Below are positions 36,251 through 46,195 of a stretch of 64,000 nucleotides of DNA, one piece after another; position 1 is the stretch's first letter; each line of letters opens with the position of its first letter. The position numbers were made by a program, and so were the translations under genes. The stretch comes from Rivularia sp. MS3. Lineage in GTDB: Bacteria; Cyanobacteriota; Cyanobacteriia; Cyanobacteriales; Nostocaceae. The notes under the pieces are model-generated. The model was not told the origin of the DNA and did not search any database. It was given only the letters and a program-made list of their open reading frames with translations. The stretch is from contig JAHCMI010000051.1 in the NCBI GenBank assembly GCA_019192545.1, positions 1 through 64,000 on the forward strand. The letters are read 5' to 3'.

Positions 36251-36734
36251 ATAATTTCCGGTAAAATATCGGTTTACTAACAATACAAAATAAAGTTTAT
36301 ATACTTAAAAACAAAATATCCTAGTTATACTTTTTACTAAAATACTTGCAGCAAATATAAAATGTAAATCAGAATTAAGAAAAGTATCTAAATATAAAGC
36401 ATTTTTATTAAAATTGTCTTCTAAAGCTTTACGCACAGAGAGCTAGAGGAGATTAGATGAATATATTTTTTTGTTAATAAACTTAATCTAAAAAAAGTTC
36501 AAGCAATATATACAATACGAACAAGGTTTTGCAAGCAATTACAAATTAAGCAAAAAAATAAAGTCTTTCTGGATGGCTGATTTGCACGAAGCAACGCAGT
36601 TAACTATTGCCAAGAGCGTAAAAGTTACCAGATATCGGCTAAATTTTTGCTGAAAAATTGAACTGCTCCTAACCGATTTACAGTCAATAAACAAGCTTGA
36701 AATAGCTGCAATAAACTTGAGGAGATAATAAAAA

Positions 36735-37253
36735 ATGCTTGATGCTTTTTCTAAAGTTGTTGAACAAGCTGATAAGAAAGGTTCTTACCTCAGTAACGAC
36801 GAAATCAATGGATTATCAGCAATGGTTGCTGATAGCAATAAGCGTTTAGATATAGTTAACAGACTTAGCAGTAATGCTTCTTCAATCGTGGCAAACGCTT
36901 ACCGTGGTTTAGTTGCAGAGCGTCCGCAAATCTTTAATGCTGGTGGTGCTTGTTTCCACAACCGCAATCAAGCTGCCTGCATTCGTGATATGGGATTTAT
37001 TTTGAGGTATGTTACCTATTCCGTACTTTCTGGAGATACCAGCGCAATGGACGATCGCTGCTTGAACGGTTTGAGAGAAACTTATCAGGCTTTAGGTACC
37101 CCCGGTGATGCAGTAGCTTCGGGAATCCAAAAAATGAAAGATGCTGCTATCCAAATTGCTAATGATTCTAACAACATTACCAAAGGTGATTGCAGTCAAT
37201 TAATGTCCGAACTAGGAAGCTACTTTGACCGTGCTGCTTCTGCTGTAGTCTAA
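36735..37253 (+). CDS. pecB: phycoerythrocyanin beta subunit
   Basis: 172-aa globin-fold phycobiliprotein of the rod-tip discs, absorbing yellow-green light. Bilin cysteines at 82 (AACIRDMG) and 153 (GDCSQLMS). The start [16 protein letters not shown] and [10 protein letters not shown] distinguish it from the CpcB encoded 5 kb downstream. Position 72 is Ala, not the methylated Asn seen in CpcB. RBS GAGGAG. First gene of the pec operon. Confidence 0.93.
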   Translation: MLDAFSKVVEQADKKGSYLSNDEINGLSAMVADSNKRLDIVNRLSSNASSIVANAYRGLVAERPQIFNAGGACFHNRNQAACIRDMGFILRYVTYSVLSGDTSAMDDRCLNGLRETYQALGTPGDAVASGIQKMKDAAIQIANDSNNITKGDCSQLMSELGSYFDRAASAVV

Positions 37254-37390
37254 TAGACTGACTCTGAATAAAACTTTTTTTGAGAGCGATTTCAAGTCAT
37301 TCGTAACGACAAATCGCAATAGGTTGTGTAATCGAAAAATACACGCAGATTTTTTTACAGACTCCACCCAAATAAAGGAATACTTGAATT

Positions 37391-37879
37391 ATGAAAACAC
37401 CTTTGACTGAAGCAATATCAACCGCAGACGTTCGCGGTTCTTACCTAAGCAACACCGAAATGCAAGGTGTATTCGGTCGTTTTAACCGCGCCAAAGCAGG
37501 TTTAGAAGCAGCCAAAGCGTTTTCGCAAAATGGTCAAAAATGGGCAGAAGCAGCAGCAAATCACGTATATCAAAAGTTTCCCTACACTACCCAAATGCAG
37601 GGACCGCAGTATGCATCTACCACCGAAGGCAAAAACAAGTGCGTGCGCGATATCGACCACTACCTACGCACTATCAGCTATTGCTGTGTGGTTGGCGGTA
37701 CAGGTCCTTTGGATGAATACGTTGTGGCTGGATTAAGCGAATTAAATGCCGCTCTAGGTTTATCTCCTAGCTGGTATGTAGCTGCTTTAGAATTCGTCCG
37801 CGATAATCACGGTTTGAGTGGAGATGTTGCTGGAGAAGCCAACATTTACATCAACTATGCAATTAATGCTTTGAGTTAA
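37391..37879 (+). CDS. pecA: phycoerythrocyanin alpha subunit
   Basis: 162 aa; carries phycoviolobilin on Cys84 ([11 protein letters not shown]), attached and isomerised by PecE/PecF. It pairs with Pec[21 protein letters not shown] and [15 protein letters not shown] are PecA-like; the closely related CpcA lies downstream. Separated from pecB by 137 bp. Confidence 0.93.
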   Translation: MKTPLTEAISTADVRGSYLSNTEMQGVFGRFNRAKAGLEAAKAFSQNGQKWAEAAANHVYQKFPYTTQMQGPQYASTTEGKNKCVRDIDHYLRTISYCCVVGGTGPLDEYVVAGLSELNAALGLSPSWYVAALEFVRDNHGLSGDVAGEANIYINYAINALS

Positions 37880-37953
37880 TAGTCTTAAGTTAATAGTCTT
37901 GAGTTAAGACAACCCTGCTTATTTATCCCCAAGCTCCGATTGCGAAACATTGA

Positions 37954-38016
37954 AAACCTGGTTTCTTCGAGATTAAGAAAGCGGATATTGCTTAATAATT
38001 TCTAGAAATCAGGTTT
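37954..38016 (+). promoter_or_regulatory. stem-loop between pecA and pecC
   Basis: AAACCTGGTTTCT pairs with AGAAATCAGGTTT (12 of 13 plus one wobble), with an inner ATTAAG/CTTAAT stem. There is no long T-tract. By its place it may stabilise the pecBA message or reduce read-through into pecC, as the cpcA-cpcC hairpin does. Confidence 0.5.
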
Positions 38017-38169
38017 CCTTTATAAGCTTACGTAAGACAGGTTAGGACATTGAAGACTCAAAGCTATCAGGACTTAAACTTTTAACCTTCGCTTAGCCAT
38101 AATCCTCCAAGACAATTAAATTTTCAACGCCCAATAGAAAACTTGTAAGAAAAAGGAAAAACTGTAAAT

Positions 38170-39006
38170 ATGACTAGTTCGGTTGCAGAAAGATTAGCAA
38201 TTAGAGATGCAGTTGAGAATAAAGTAGAACTGCGTCAAAATTGGAATGAAGAGGATTTGCAGCTAGTTTTTAAAGCTGCTTACACTCATATTTTTGGTCG
38301 CCAAGGAGTATATGCTAGTGAAAAATTTACTAGCGCCGAGTCTTTATTGCGTAACGGTAAAACAAACGTGCGGCAGTTTATAGAAACCTTAGCCAAATCT
38401 GATTTTTACAAAGAATGCTTTTTTCAAAGTAATTCACAGGTAAGGTTTATTGAATTAAACTACAAACACTTGCTCGGACGTGCCCCTTACGATCAGTCAG
38501 AAATCGCCTATCATACAGATATTTACGCCGCTAATGGCTACGATGCAGATATTGAATCATATATCTATAGTACGGAATACGAAAACGCCTTCGGAAATTA
38601 TACTGTTCCTTATTACCGTGGATTTAGTTCAATTCCCGGCATGAAAACCGTAGGTTACAACCGTATATTTGCATTACATAGGGGATTTAGTAACAGCGAT
38701 AACGCCCAATACGGCGGTAAAAATTCACGCTTGCGAGGACAAATTTCCAAAAATCAAGCAAACATGATCGTACCGCCAACTTCTCCAGCTTCAAGCTTTA
38801 CATCCACAGCACCAACCTTAATTAGCTCCGCAGCCCGAGGTGACAATCGCATGTTTGTCATTGAAGCAATAGCAGGCGGACGTAATACCAAAGTCGCAGT
38901 ACGTCGCAGCAGACAAGTCTACACCGTACCCTACAGCCGTCTTTCTGAAACATACCAAGAAATTCACAAACGCGGCGGTAAAATAACCAAAATTTCACAA
39001 GCTTAG
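38170..39006 (+). CDS. pecC: phycoerythrocyanin rod linker polypeptide
   Basis: 278-aa linker joining phycoerythrocyanin discs to the rod. N-terminal PBS-linker domain about 20-150 ([19 protein letters not shown]), Ser/Gly-rich hinge, and C-terminal CpcD-like domain about 215-278 ([20 protein letters not shown]). Follows the stem-loop after pecA. Confidence 0.92.
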   Translation: MTSSVAERLAIRDAVENKVELRQNWNEEDLQLVFKAAYTHIFGRQGVYASEKFTSAESLLRNGKTNVRQFIETLAKSDFYKECFFQSNSQVRFIELNYKHLLGRAPYDQSEIAYHTDIYAANGYDADIESYIYSTEYENAFGNYTVPYYRGFSSIPGMKTVGYNRIFALHRGFSNSDNAQYGGKNSRLRGQISKNQANMIVPPTSPASSFTSTAPTLISSAARGDNRMFVIEAIAGGRNTKVAVRRSRQVYTVPYSRLSETYQEIHKRGGKITKISQA

Positions 39007-39057
39007 AAATTAATGGAGGAGAAGGGGAAGAGTCGGGAGAGGGAGAAGAATACACAA

Positions 39058-39147
39058 TTATTACCAATTACCAATCCTCTATTCCCTATTCCCCATTCCC
39101 TATTCCCTATTCCCTATTCCCCATTCCCCATTCCCCATTCCCAATTT
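39058..39147. repeat. heptad STRR in pecC-pecE gap
   Basis: Seven-base units CCCTATT, CCCCATT repeated about a dozen times, running to within 3 bp of the pecE ATG, so the usual Shine-Dalgarno position is occupied by repeat. Confidence 0.8.
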
Positions 39148-39149
39148 TT

Positions 39150-39920
39150 ATGACTGCGACTTACTCTAACGAACCAATATTTTCTGCGGAAGCGGCACAA
39201 ACAGCTTTGCAAAGTGAAGATAATCAAATCCGGTATTATGCTGCATGGTGGTTGGGAAAGCATCAAGTGCAAGAAAGCTGTACAGCTTTATGTGAAGCTT
39301 TGTTTGACGAGCGCTACCGCATCCCTTCAGGAGGATATCCCCTTCGTCGCCAAGCTGCACGAGCATTAGGACAATTAAAGAATCCTCAAGCTGTAGAATC
39401 ATTAATCAAAGCTTGCAATTGCGATGATTTTCGATTGCGAGAAGCAGCGATTCAAGCTTTAGCTGCCATAGGTGATAAAAGAGCTATAAATCCTTTATTA
39501 GAAATGATGCAATCCAATCAAAAACAGCCCTATGAGGCTTTGATTGAAGCATTTGCAACTTTAGAAGTTGATGCAGCCGATTCTTTAATTAGACCTTATT
39601 TAAATGATTCTTCTGAAAGAATACAGTGTGCCGCAGCGCGATATTTTTATCTTATGACTCAACAGCCACAATATCTTCAACGCATTCTCAAATACCTCAA
39701 TCATGAAAACATGTACGTGCGCTGGGCTGCGGTTTTTGATTTAGGTGCAGTTGCACGCTATCAAGCAGTAGAAGCTATTCTCAATGCTACAGTTCCGTCG
39801 AGTTTAAAACTGCTAAATCTGAAGCGAATTTTAGAAACTCTAATAGATAGCAATACACCCGAAAAAGAAACATCTCAAATAGTTTTTCAAGCAATTGATA
39901 ATTTATTAATTCAACTTTAA
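39150..39920 (+). CDS. pecE: phycoviolobilin lyase-isomerase subunit PecE
   Basis: 256-aa HEAT-like (E/F-type lyase) protein. With PecF it attaches phycocyanobilin to PecA Cys84 and converts it to phycoviolobilin. YYAAWWLGKHQVQESC and GGYPLRRQAARALGQL are the E-type motifs also present in CpcE downstream. Preceded by STRR. Confidence 0.9.
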   Translation: MTATYSNEPIFSAEAAQTALQSEDNQIRYYAAWWLGKHQVQESCTALCEALFDERYRIPSGGYPLRRQAARALGQLKNPQAVESLIKACNCDDFRLREAAIQALAAIGDKRAINPLLEMMQSNQKQPYEALIEAFATLEVDAADSLIRPYLNDSSERIQCAAARYFYLMTQQPQYLQRILKYLNHENMYVRWAAVFDLGAVARYQAVEAILNATVPSSLKLLNLKRILETLIDSNTPEKETSQIVFQAIDNLLIQL

Positions 39921-39921
39921 T

Positions 39922-40045
39922 ATTGGGGATTGGGCATTGGTAATTGTTAATTGGTAATTTTAACTTGCTACTTACTACTTGCTACTCGCTACTCACTACT
40001 TGCTACTTCTCACTGTTCACTGTTAACTGTTCACTGCTCACTGTC
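39922..40045. repeat. heptad STRR in pecE-pecF gap
   Basis: Heptads GGGCATT..., TGCTACT, TTCACTG; the block ends one base before the pecF ATG. The ORF track extends PecF by 34 codons through it (LLTTCYSLLTTCY), which is repeat translated and not protein. Confidence 0.8.
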
Positions 40046-40597
40046 ATGAATACCGAATCTTCAGATATTTTTACAACAAGTGCTTTTATTGAATCTTTAA
40101 AACATCACAATCCTAATATTAGTTCTGCTGCGGTTGAAAAGTTAGTTCAATCTACCCCTCAAACAGTACAGCCGCTGATTGATGCTTTTTATAATTCTAC
40201 CGACCAAAGCGTACAAGCATACATAATTCAAGCATTGGCTCAAATTGCTAATCCCCAAGCCTTGGATTTGCTAGCTGAAGTTGTGGGTACCGAAGTTGCC
40301 AATCATTGTCAAGGAAACGTGCGGCGCATCGCTGCAAGAGGGCTTGGACTTATCGGCAGCACCTCAAGCAACCCAAAAATTCTTCGGCGTGCTTTAGAAA
40401 AGTTGAATTGGGCTTTAACTACTCCCCAAGATTGGGGTTTGCGTTATGCTGCTGCCGTTTCCTTAGAAGAAATTGCTACCCCCGAAGCCAATATTGCTTT
40501 ACAGCAAGCATTAAAACAAGAACCCGACAAAGTTGTACAAGCTCGAATCGCAGCAGGCATAAGTAGTAAACAGTTACAAATCCCAACAGTGAGTTGA
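40046..40597 (+). CDS. pecF: phycoviolobilin lyase-isomerase subunit PecF
   Basis: 183 aa from ATG 40046; the upstream 34 codons in the track are STRR. Carries the NHCQGN motif (VANHCQGNVRR) known from work on Mastigocladus PecF as essential for the isomerase activity; the matching stretch in CpcF downstream is DFAPSVRR, without it. This fixes the pec cluster as functional phycoviolobilin type. Confidence 0.92.
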   Translation: MNTESSDIFTTSAFIESLKHHNPNISSAAVEKLVQSTPQTVQPLIDAFYNSTDQSVQAYIIQALAQIANPQALDLLAEVVGTEVANHCQGNVRRIAARGLGLIGSTSSNPKILRRALEKLNWALTTPQDWGLRYAAAVSLEEIATPEANIALQQALKQEPDKVVQARIAAGISSKQLQIPTVS

Positions 40598-41639
40598 TCT
40601 AGCTTTTAGCTTTTAGTTTTTAGTTTTTAGCTTTTAGCTTTTAGCTGTTAGCTTTTAGCTGTTAAGTAAGTCGGCAGAAAAAAACAGAACTACATAACAA
40701 AATGTAAATTAGCCTTAAACCCTTATTCCCACTGCCGACTGCCGACTGCCTTGCCCTAATTACAATTTTCAACGCCTATCTACTTAGCGGGTTTAATTGA
40801 GTTCCCCAATAAGCACGTTAGTGCAGCGTCTCTCCCCCGTTCACCTTTATGTGTCGCTAGTTTGGAGGAAGATGTTCTTCCCCCCAACATCTCAACTCGA
40901 AGCCGCAGGCTTTCTCTGTGAGTGCAACTGGCGTGCTTAAATCCCCATTCAATTGCCAGCTAAGAACCAATAGCTAACAGCTAATAGCTTTTATTACTCC
41001 TCATCTCGAATAATTAACTGTTCGTTGAGAACTTTTTCCTCAATCCACTACCAAATGGGCTTTTATAAGTTTTTTGGACTTCGCTGCCATCAAAAAATTT
41101 TCAAAAATTTACATTTCAAATACGTGGCTTTTTGTAAACAACTATTAAGTAGGACATCGTCAAGCATTTTTGTATCACAGTATTCAAAAGCTTGTCTAAC
41201 AAAGCTTTTTGCAATAGTTAAGATAATCTAAAGTTAAACCAAATTAAAGCTTTTTAGCTAGTTAATGAAGTTTTGTAACTAAAAATGTGGGTTTAATTAA
41301 GGCAAAAATCTTATATGTAAAGGATTTGAGGTTTTTCTTATTCCAGGATTGCATTTATTAATATTTTGTAACAAAATCTGTCCTTAAGGCGGTGTATAAA
41401 CATAATCTGGAGGGGTTAAAAAACAGGCAGAATTAAAAAAAGACGGTCAGTTTGAAAAGATTGTCGTTTTCTCATAAAATAAGCCTGGATTCTCATATTC
41501 CCGATTCTAAATCGATGAATCAGGAAGTTGAGATAACAAAAAGGCAGTTAAAACAAAATCTGTTATATCCCATCCATTCATAAAAAGCTGCCATTTTTAT
41601 CAAGGCAATTAAAAACTAAGCAATCAGGAGAAAAAGTCG
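40598..41639. other. pecF-cpcB intergenic region and cpc leader
   Basis: About 1.04 kb. 40600-40665 is a TTTTAGC/TTTTAGT heptad STRR; another short run (AGCTAACAGCTAATAGC) is at 40970. The 68-aa ORF at 41025 has no coding signs. From about 41250 to 41639 is the long leader of cpcB, ending with CAGGAG 10 nt before the ATG. The strong cpc promoter must lie here, but I cannot place it. Confidence 0.55.
40600..40665. repeat. TTTTAGC heptad STRR
   Basis: About eight tandem 7-mers (TTTTAGC, TTTTAGT, TGTTAGC) immediately after pecF. Confidence 0.8.
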
Positions 41640-42158
41640 ATGTTAGATGCATTCGCAAAAGTAGTTTCTCAAGCCGACTCCAGAGGTGAATTCTTGAGCA
41701 ACGATCAGTTAGATGCTTTGAGCAACATGATCAAAGACAAGAATTCTCGTTTGGATACCGTAAACCGCATCACCAGCAATGCTTCTCAAATCGTTACCGA
41801 TGCTGCTCGTGCATTATTTGAAGAGCAGCCCCAGTTGATTGCTCCTGGTGGTAATGCTTATACCAACCGTCGCATGGCTGCTTGCTTGCGCGATATGGAA
41901 ATCATCTTACGTTATGTTACCTACGCTATGTTAGCTGGTGACGCTAGCGTATTAGATGACCGTTGCTTGAATGGTTTGCGCGAAACTTACCAAGCTTTGG
42001 GAACTCCCGGTTCTTCCGTAGCAGTAGGCGTTCAAAAAATGAAAGATACTGCTATCAAAATTGCTAACGACCCCAACGGTATCACCAAGGGCGATTGCAG
42101 CCAGTTGATGTCTGAATTAGGTGGCTATTTTGACCGTGCTGCTGCTGCGGTTGCTTAA
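41640..42158 (+). CDS. cpcB: phycocyanin beta subunit
   Basis: 172 aa; the main rod pigment with CpcA. Cys82 (AACLRDMEI) and Cys153 (GDCSQLMS) bind phycocyanobilin. Asn72 (GGNAYTNRR) is the residue methylated in this family. Codon use is more GC3-rich than in neighbouring genes, fitting very high expression. RBS CAGGAG. Confidence 0.96.
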   Translation: MLDAFAKVVSQADSRGEFLSNDQLDALSNMIKDKNSRLDTVNRITSNASQIVTDAARALFEEQPQLIAPGGNAYTNRRMAACLRDMEIILRYVTYAMLAGDASVLDDRCLNGLRETYQALGTPGSSVAVGVQKMKDTAIKIANDPNGITKGDCSQLMSELGGYFDRAAAAVA

Positions 42159-42247
42159 TTAAGAAAACACTTTTTAAGCATTCATCGCCCGGAATTAAAC
42201 AGGGTATATAGGCAAAAAAGAACAAAAAATAAAGGAGATTGTGAAAC

Positions 42248-42736
42248 ATGAAAACACCAATTACCGAAGCAATTGCATCTGCTGATACTCAAGGTCGTTT
42301 CTTAAGCAACACCGAATTACAAGCTGTAAACGGTCGTTTTGACCGTGCTGTTGCAAGCATGGAAGCTGCTCGTAGCTTAACTTCTCAAGCTCAGCAGTTA
42401 ATCGATGGTGCGGCTCAAGCTGTGTATCAGAAGTACCCTTACACCACTCAAATGCAGGGACCTCAGTTTGCTGCTGATTCTCGTGGTAAGTCCAAGTGCG
42501 CTCGTGACATCGGTCACTACCTACGCATGGTAACTTACTGCTTAATCGCTGGTGGTACAGGTCCTATGGATGAGTACTTGATTGCAGGTTTGGATGAAAT
42601 CAACCGTTCTTTTGATTTGTCTCCTAGCTGGTATGTAGAAGCTTTGAAGCACATCAAGAGCAGCCACGGTTTAAGTGGTCAAGCTGCTAACGAAGCTAAC
42701 ACCTACATCGATTATGCAATCAACGCTTTAAGCTAG
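42248..42736 (+). CDS. cpcA: phycocyanin alpha subunit
   Basis: 162 aa with Cys84 ([11 protein letters not shown]). Forms the alpha-beta monomer with CpcB; lyase CpcE/F is encoded downstream. AAAGGAG RBS. 89 bp after cpcB. Confidence 0.96.
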   Translation: MKTPITEAIASADTQGRFLSNTELQAVNGRFDRAVASMEAARSLTSQAQQLIDGAAQAVYQKYPYTTQMQGPQFAADSRGKSKCARDIGHYLRMVTYCLIAGGTGPMDEYLIAGLDEINRSFDLSPSWYVEALKHIKSSHGLSGQAANEANTYIDYAINALS

Positions 42737-42746
42737 TAAGCGTTTA

Positions 42747-42820
42747 GCCCGGAGAGGGATGCAAGTGCTGGATGGGGTTTGTCACCTAGCAGTTGTATCG
42801 GTCTCCGGGCATTGTTTTTT
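42747..42820 (+). terminator. stem-loop attenuator after cpcA
   Basis: GCCCGGAGA pairs perfectly with TCTCCGGGC, closing a 46-nt loop that itself can pair (GTGCTGG / CCTAGCA region), followed by ATTGTTTTTT. In cyanobacterial cpc operons a hairpin here limits transcription of linker genes and stabilises cpcBA mRNA. A partial terminator is the likely role. Confidence 0.8.
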
Positions 42821-42892
42821 AAAAGTAAATAAAAAAATTTATCAAAAAGCGCTGCCAAAATTAGGAGCGTGAAAATAAAGGGGATAATAGCA

Positions 42893-43753
42893 ATGGCGAT
42901 TACATCAGCAGCATCCAGATTGGGAACGGAAGCCTTTGATGAATTACCAAGAGTTGAATTACGCTCTAACGCCACAAAGGAAGATATAGAAGCTGTAATT
43001 CGTGCGGTATATCGGCAGCTTTTGGGAAATGATTATTTGATGGCTTCGGAAAGGCTTAAGAGTGCGGAGTCACTTTTGCGCGACGGCAACATGAGCGTCC
43101 GCGAGTTTGTCCGTGCCGTAGCTAAATCGGAATTGTATAAGAGTAAATTTTTCTATAACAATTTCCAGACTCGATTTATTGAACTCAACTACAAGCATTT
43201 ACTAGGCCGCGCTCCTTATGATGAGTCAGAAGTGAGCTATCACAACGATCTATATCATAATGAAGGGTATGACGTTGAAATAGACTCTTATATAGACTCT
43301 CAGGAGTACACTGAAAATTTCGGTGATAGCATTGTACCATTTTATCGTGGATTTGCAACTCAATCAGGGCAAAAAACTGTAGGTTTTAACCGCATGTTCC
43401 GTTTATACCGGGGTTATGCCAACAGCGATCGCGCTCAGGTAGAGGGAAGCAAGTCGCGTTTAGCAAGGGAATTAGGAACCAACAGCGCATCTTCGATTGT
43501 GGGACCATCGGGTAACAACAGTAACTGGAATTACCGCGCAACTAACGATGTATCCCCGAGAAGAAATATAGGTAATGCAGTAGGAACAGGTGACCGTTCG
43601 TATCGCATCGAAGTAACAGGTCAGCTTTTTCCAAAATACCCTAAAGTCAGACGTAGTAGCTACGCAATTGTGGTACCTTACGAACGCTTATCGGATAAGA
43701 TGCAGCAAATTCTGCGTCAAGGCGGAAAAATTGTAAGTGTAACACCAGCTTAG
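42893..43753 (+). CDS. cpcC: phycocyanin rod linker polypeptide
   Basis: 286 aa from ATG 42893 ([11 protein letters not shown], the usual CpcC start); the track's GTG eight codons earlier is unlikely. PBS-linker domain about 20-150 ([19 protein letters not shown]) and CpcD-like C-terminal domain ([21 protein letters not shown]). Joins phycocyanin hexamers in the rod. Confidence 0.94.
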   Translation: MAITSAASRLGTEAFDELPRVELRSNATKEDIEAVIRAVYRQLLGNDYLMASERLKSAESLLRDGNMSVREFVRAVAKSELYKSKFFYNNFQTRFIELNYKHLLGRAPYDESEVSYHNDLYHNEGYDVEIDSYIDSQEYTENFGDSIVPFYRGFATQSGQKTVGFNRMFRLYRGYANSDRAQVEGSKSRLARELGTNSASSIVGPSGNNSNWNYRATNDVSPRRNIGNAVGTGDRSYRIEVTGQLFPKYPKVRRSSYAIVVPYERLSDKMQQILRQGGKIVSVTPA

Positions 43754-43904
43754 AAAATAGGGGATGGGGCATAGGACATAAGGGGCAAGGAGACAAGGAG
43801 ACAAGGGGAATATATGAAAATAAAACTCCTAATTCCGTCTTGGAAAGTTTTGGGTAACCGGAAGCCGACACCCCAAACTTCCCGCTAACTGATAACTCCT
43901 AACT

Positions 43905-43965
43905 ACTCTTCAACCCAATGCCCAATGCCCAATGCCCAATTACCAATCCGAAATCCAAAATCCTA
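43905..43965. repeat. heptad STRR in cpcC-cpcD gap
   Basis: CCCAATG CCCAATG CCCAATG CCCAATT units inside the operon, followed by GGGGAG as cpcD RBS. Nearby GGAGACAAGGAGACAAGGGG recurs at about 47065. Confidence 0.75.
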
Positions 43966-43981
43966 ATAGGGGAGTAAATTA

Positions 43982-44257
43982 ATGTACGGACAAACAACAG
44001 TTGGTACTAATGGAATTTCTAGTGCTAGCAGCAGAATGTTTCGTTATGAGGTTGTAGGTATTCGTCAGAACGAAGAAACCGATAAAAACAATTACCAAAT
44101 CCGTCGTAGTGGTAGCGTGTACATGACGGTGCCATATAACCGCATGAACGAAGAAATGCAGCGGATTACCCGCATGGGCGGTAAAATAATCAATATTGAG
44201 CAGGTTACTGCTGAGTCTGCACTAAAGCCTGATAGCGAATCAAAATCGCAAAATTAA
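43982..44257 (+). CDS. cpcD: rod-capping small linker
   Basis: 91 aa (about 10 longer than usual at the C-terminus, a Ser/Lys tail). It ends the phycobilisome rod. Core VPYNRMNEEMQRITRMGGKI matches the C-terminal domain of PecC and CpcC. RBS GGGGAG. Confidence 0.9.
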   Translation: MYGQTTVGTNGISSASSRMFRYEVVGIRQNEETDKNNYQIRRSGSVYMTVPYNRMNEEMQRITRMGGKIINIEQVTAESALKPDSESKSQN

Positions 44258-44266
44258 TAGAGGGTG

Positions 44267-45094
44267 ATGATTGAACCGAGTGCAGAACAATATACGGCAG
44301 AGAATGCACCTCCGTTAACTCCAGAGCAAGCAATTGTTAATCTAAAATGTTCGGATTTGAGTCTCCGCTACTATGCTGCTTGGTGGCTGGGTAAGTTCCG
44401 TGTAAACAGCCCGGAAGTTGTTGAGGCATTAATTCTAGCTTTAGAAGATGAGGAAGATCGCACCGAATTAGGAGGTTATCCTTTACGGCGTAATGCCGCA
44501 AGAGCCTTGGGAAAACTAAGCGATAACCGAGCCGTACCGGGTTTAATAAAATGCTTGGAATGCTCGGATTTTTACGTGCGTGAAGCTGCTGCTCAATCCT
44601 TAGAAATGCTTAAAGATACGAGAGCAACTCCCGCGTTGCTAAAGCTGTTAGAGGGGGGTGTTGCAGCAGCCGTAAAAGTGCCTGGAAGACCTCATTTAAT
44701 TCAGCCTTATGAAGCAGTATTAGAAGCTTTAGGAGCAATTGGTGCTACTCATACTAAAGATGTAATTCGACCATTTCTCGAACATTCTGTAGTTAGAGTA
44801 CAGTGTGCCGCAGCAAGAGCAATGTATCAGTTAACCAGCGAACCAGAATATGGAGAGCGATTGGTACAAGTATTGCAAAATGGCGATTTGAAACTGCGTC
44901 GTATGGCGTTGAGCGATTTGGGTGCGGTGGGGTATATCCATGCCGCAGACAAAATTGCATCTGCCTCAGTTGAAAACAGCTTTAAGCTGATAGCCCTTAA
45001 AGGATTGCTAGAGAATCAATTTCACGACAAAGATGCGATCGCGCTCGATGACGAGACTATCAAATTGATGCAACTAATGGATTCACTCTTGTAA
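44267..45094 (+). CDS. cpcE: phycocyanobilin lyase subunit CpcE
   Basis: 275 aa from ATG 44267 (MIEPSAEQ); the GTG before it is less likely. HEAT-like repeats; motifs YYAAWWLGKFRV and GGYPLRRNAARALGKL are shared with PecE. With CpcF it attaches phycocyanobilin to CpcA Cys84. GAGGGTG RBS overlaps the start. Confidence 0.93.
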   Translation: MIEPSAEQYTAENAPPLTPEQAIVNLKCSDLSLRYYAAWWLGKFRVNSPEVVEALILALEDEEDRTELGGYPLRRNAARALGKLSDNRAVPGLIKCLECSDFYVREAAAQSLEMLKDTRATPALLKLLEGGVAAAVKVPGRPHLIQPYEAVLEALGAIGATHTKDVIRPFLEHSVVRVQCAAARAMYQLTSEPEYGERLVQVLQNGDLKLRRMALSDLGAVGYIHAADKIASASVENSFKLIALKGLLENQFHDKDAIALDDETIKLMQLMDSLL

Positions 45095-45548
45095 TTTTTA
45101 GTTGGTAATCTATATCCTATTCTTAGAAAACTCTTTGAGGGAACGGCTGAAATTGTAAGTGAAAATCAGTTGTATCTAACCGAACAGCACTATTTTCAAG
45201 AAGCCCAAGTATCAGCTTGTTTGTCGTGAAAACATTATCATGTCGCTATGAAGCAAAAAAGAAACCGGGTTTCTGACACTGCTGCAAGATATGAATTTGT
45301 ATCAGACGTAGCACTGCTGCGTCTTATCTACTATCTGAGAAAGGGCATGAATGCTCCGCAGTCGCTACAACGGAACATTAGTTTGCTCAAACAAGAGAAT
45401 TTGCTCGAGCCGCAAGTTTTGAGGGAATGGGTTTGTTAACTTTTTATTCGGCAAAGAGAATAAAAACGTTTTCACTCATAATTCTTAACTTTTAACTCCT
45501 AAACTATTAACTTCAAACTCTTAAAAATATTTTTCCGTCCCAAAATCT
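45095..45548. other. cpcE-cpcF gap
   Basis: About 450 bp, longer than usual in this operon. It contains AGAAACCGGGTTTCT (about 45259), a short palindrome recurring in related form at 37954, a 63-aa ORF, and an AACTTTTAACTCC-type heptad run before cpcF. Confidence 0.45.
45248..45439 (+). CDS. doubtful small ORF between cpcE and cpcF
   Basis: 63 aa, basic, with a helical segment (ALLRLIYYLRKGMN). No RBS is clear and the first 15 codons run through the AAACCGGGTTTCT repeat. I know of no such gene in cpc operons. Listed so that it can be tested; may be non-coding. Confidence 0.25.
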   Translation: MKQKRNRVSDTAARYEFVSDVALLRLIYYLRKGMNAPQSLQRNISLLKQENLLEPQVLREWVC

Positions 45549-46166
45549 ATGAACACCGACACTCAAAAATTAATTCGTGCCGTCACAGAAGCTGATACCT
45601 CAGCGCGAATGGTGTCTGCTGTAGAGAATTTGGTAGCAGTTAAAGATACAGCAGCAATACCTACATTAATTGCCGTATTTGGATACAATAATCCCGCAGC
45701 AGCAGTCATAGCAGTTAAAGGATTAATAGAATTAGGAGATGCAGCAGTACCACAACTGCTAGAACAAATTGACGATTACAACTATGGTGCAAGAGCTTAT
45801 TCAATTCGTACTTTAGCTGCCATAGGTAATCCCCAAGCCTTAGAGTTATTATTAGAAGCAGCTGCAACCGACTTTGCTCCAAGCGTGCGTCGCGCAGCAG
45901 CAAAAGGGCTGGGCTGCTTGCGATGGCAAAAACTTGAGGATTCAGAACGAATTGAGGCTCAAAAAAAAGCACTTGCGACATTGTTCTCAATTACTCAAGA
46001 TGCAGACTGGGCAATTAGGTATGCTGCTGTTGTCGGCTTAGAGGAATTAGCAAAAATTCCTGATTTACAGCAGGATATTGAAGCGAAGTTTTCTCAAATG
46101 CGTATAGAAGACGCTGCAATTGCCGTTCGTGCCCGCGTAGCCTTAGCTCAACAAGTTGCCAGTTAA
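45549..46166 (+). CDS. cpcF: phycocyanobilin lyase subunit CpcF
   Basis: 205 aa, HEAT-like. Partner of CpcE. GYNNPAAAVIAVKGLIELGD and SVRRAAAKGLGCLRW are typical. It lacks the NHCQGN isomerase motif of PecF. Confidence 0.92.
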   Translation: MNTDTQKLIRAVTEADTSARMVSAVENLVAVKDTAAIPTLIAVFGYNNPAAAVIAVKGLIELGDAAVPQLLEQIDDYNYGARAYSIRTLAAIGNPQALELLLEAAATDFAPSVRRAAAKGLGCLRWQKLEDSERIEAQKKALATLFSITQDADWAIRYAAVVGLEELAKIPDLQQDIEAKFSQMRIEDAAIAVRARVALAQQVAS

Positions 46167-46195
46167 GAGATGTCCAACTACATAAAATAACCAGA

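Larger units (their letters stand above)
35647..36734. other. rluD-pecB intergenic region
   Basis: About 1.1 kb: AT-rich DNA, three pyrimidine/purine-core repeat copies head to tail (35917-36250), then about 480 bp of leader before pecB, where the pec promoter must lie. TTGAGGAGAT supplies the pecB RBS. No promoter can be fixed by eye. Confidence 0.5.

Noticed and set aside
39058-39147. CRISPR array
   Set aside because: The repeat unit is 7 bp with no spacers and there are no cas genes; it is an STRR. No CRISPR array was seen anywhere in the window.
39944-40045. N-terminal extension of PecF
   Set aside because: The 34 codons are heptad repeats; PecF homologues start near MNTESS.
41025-41231. 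68-aa plus ORF in the cpcB leader
   Set aside because: No Shine-Dalgarno, composition of non-coding AT-rich DNA.
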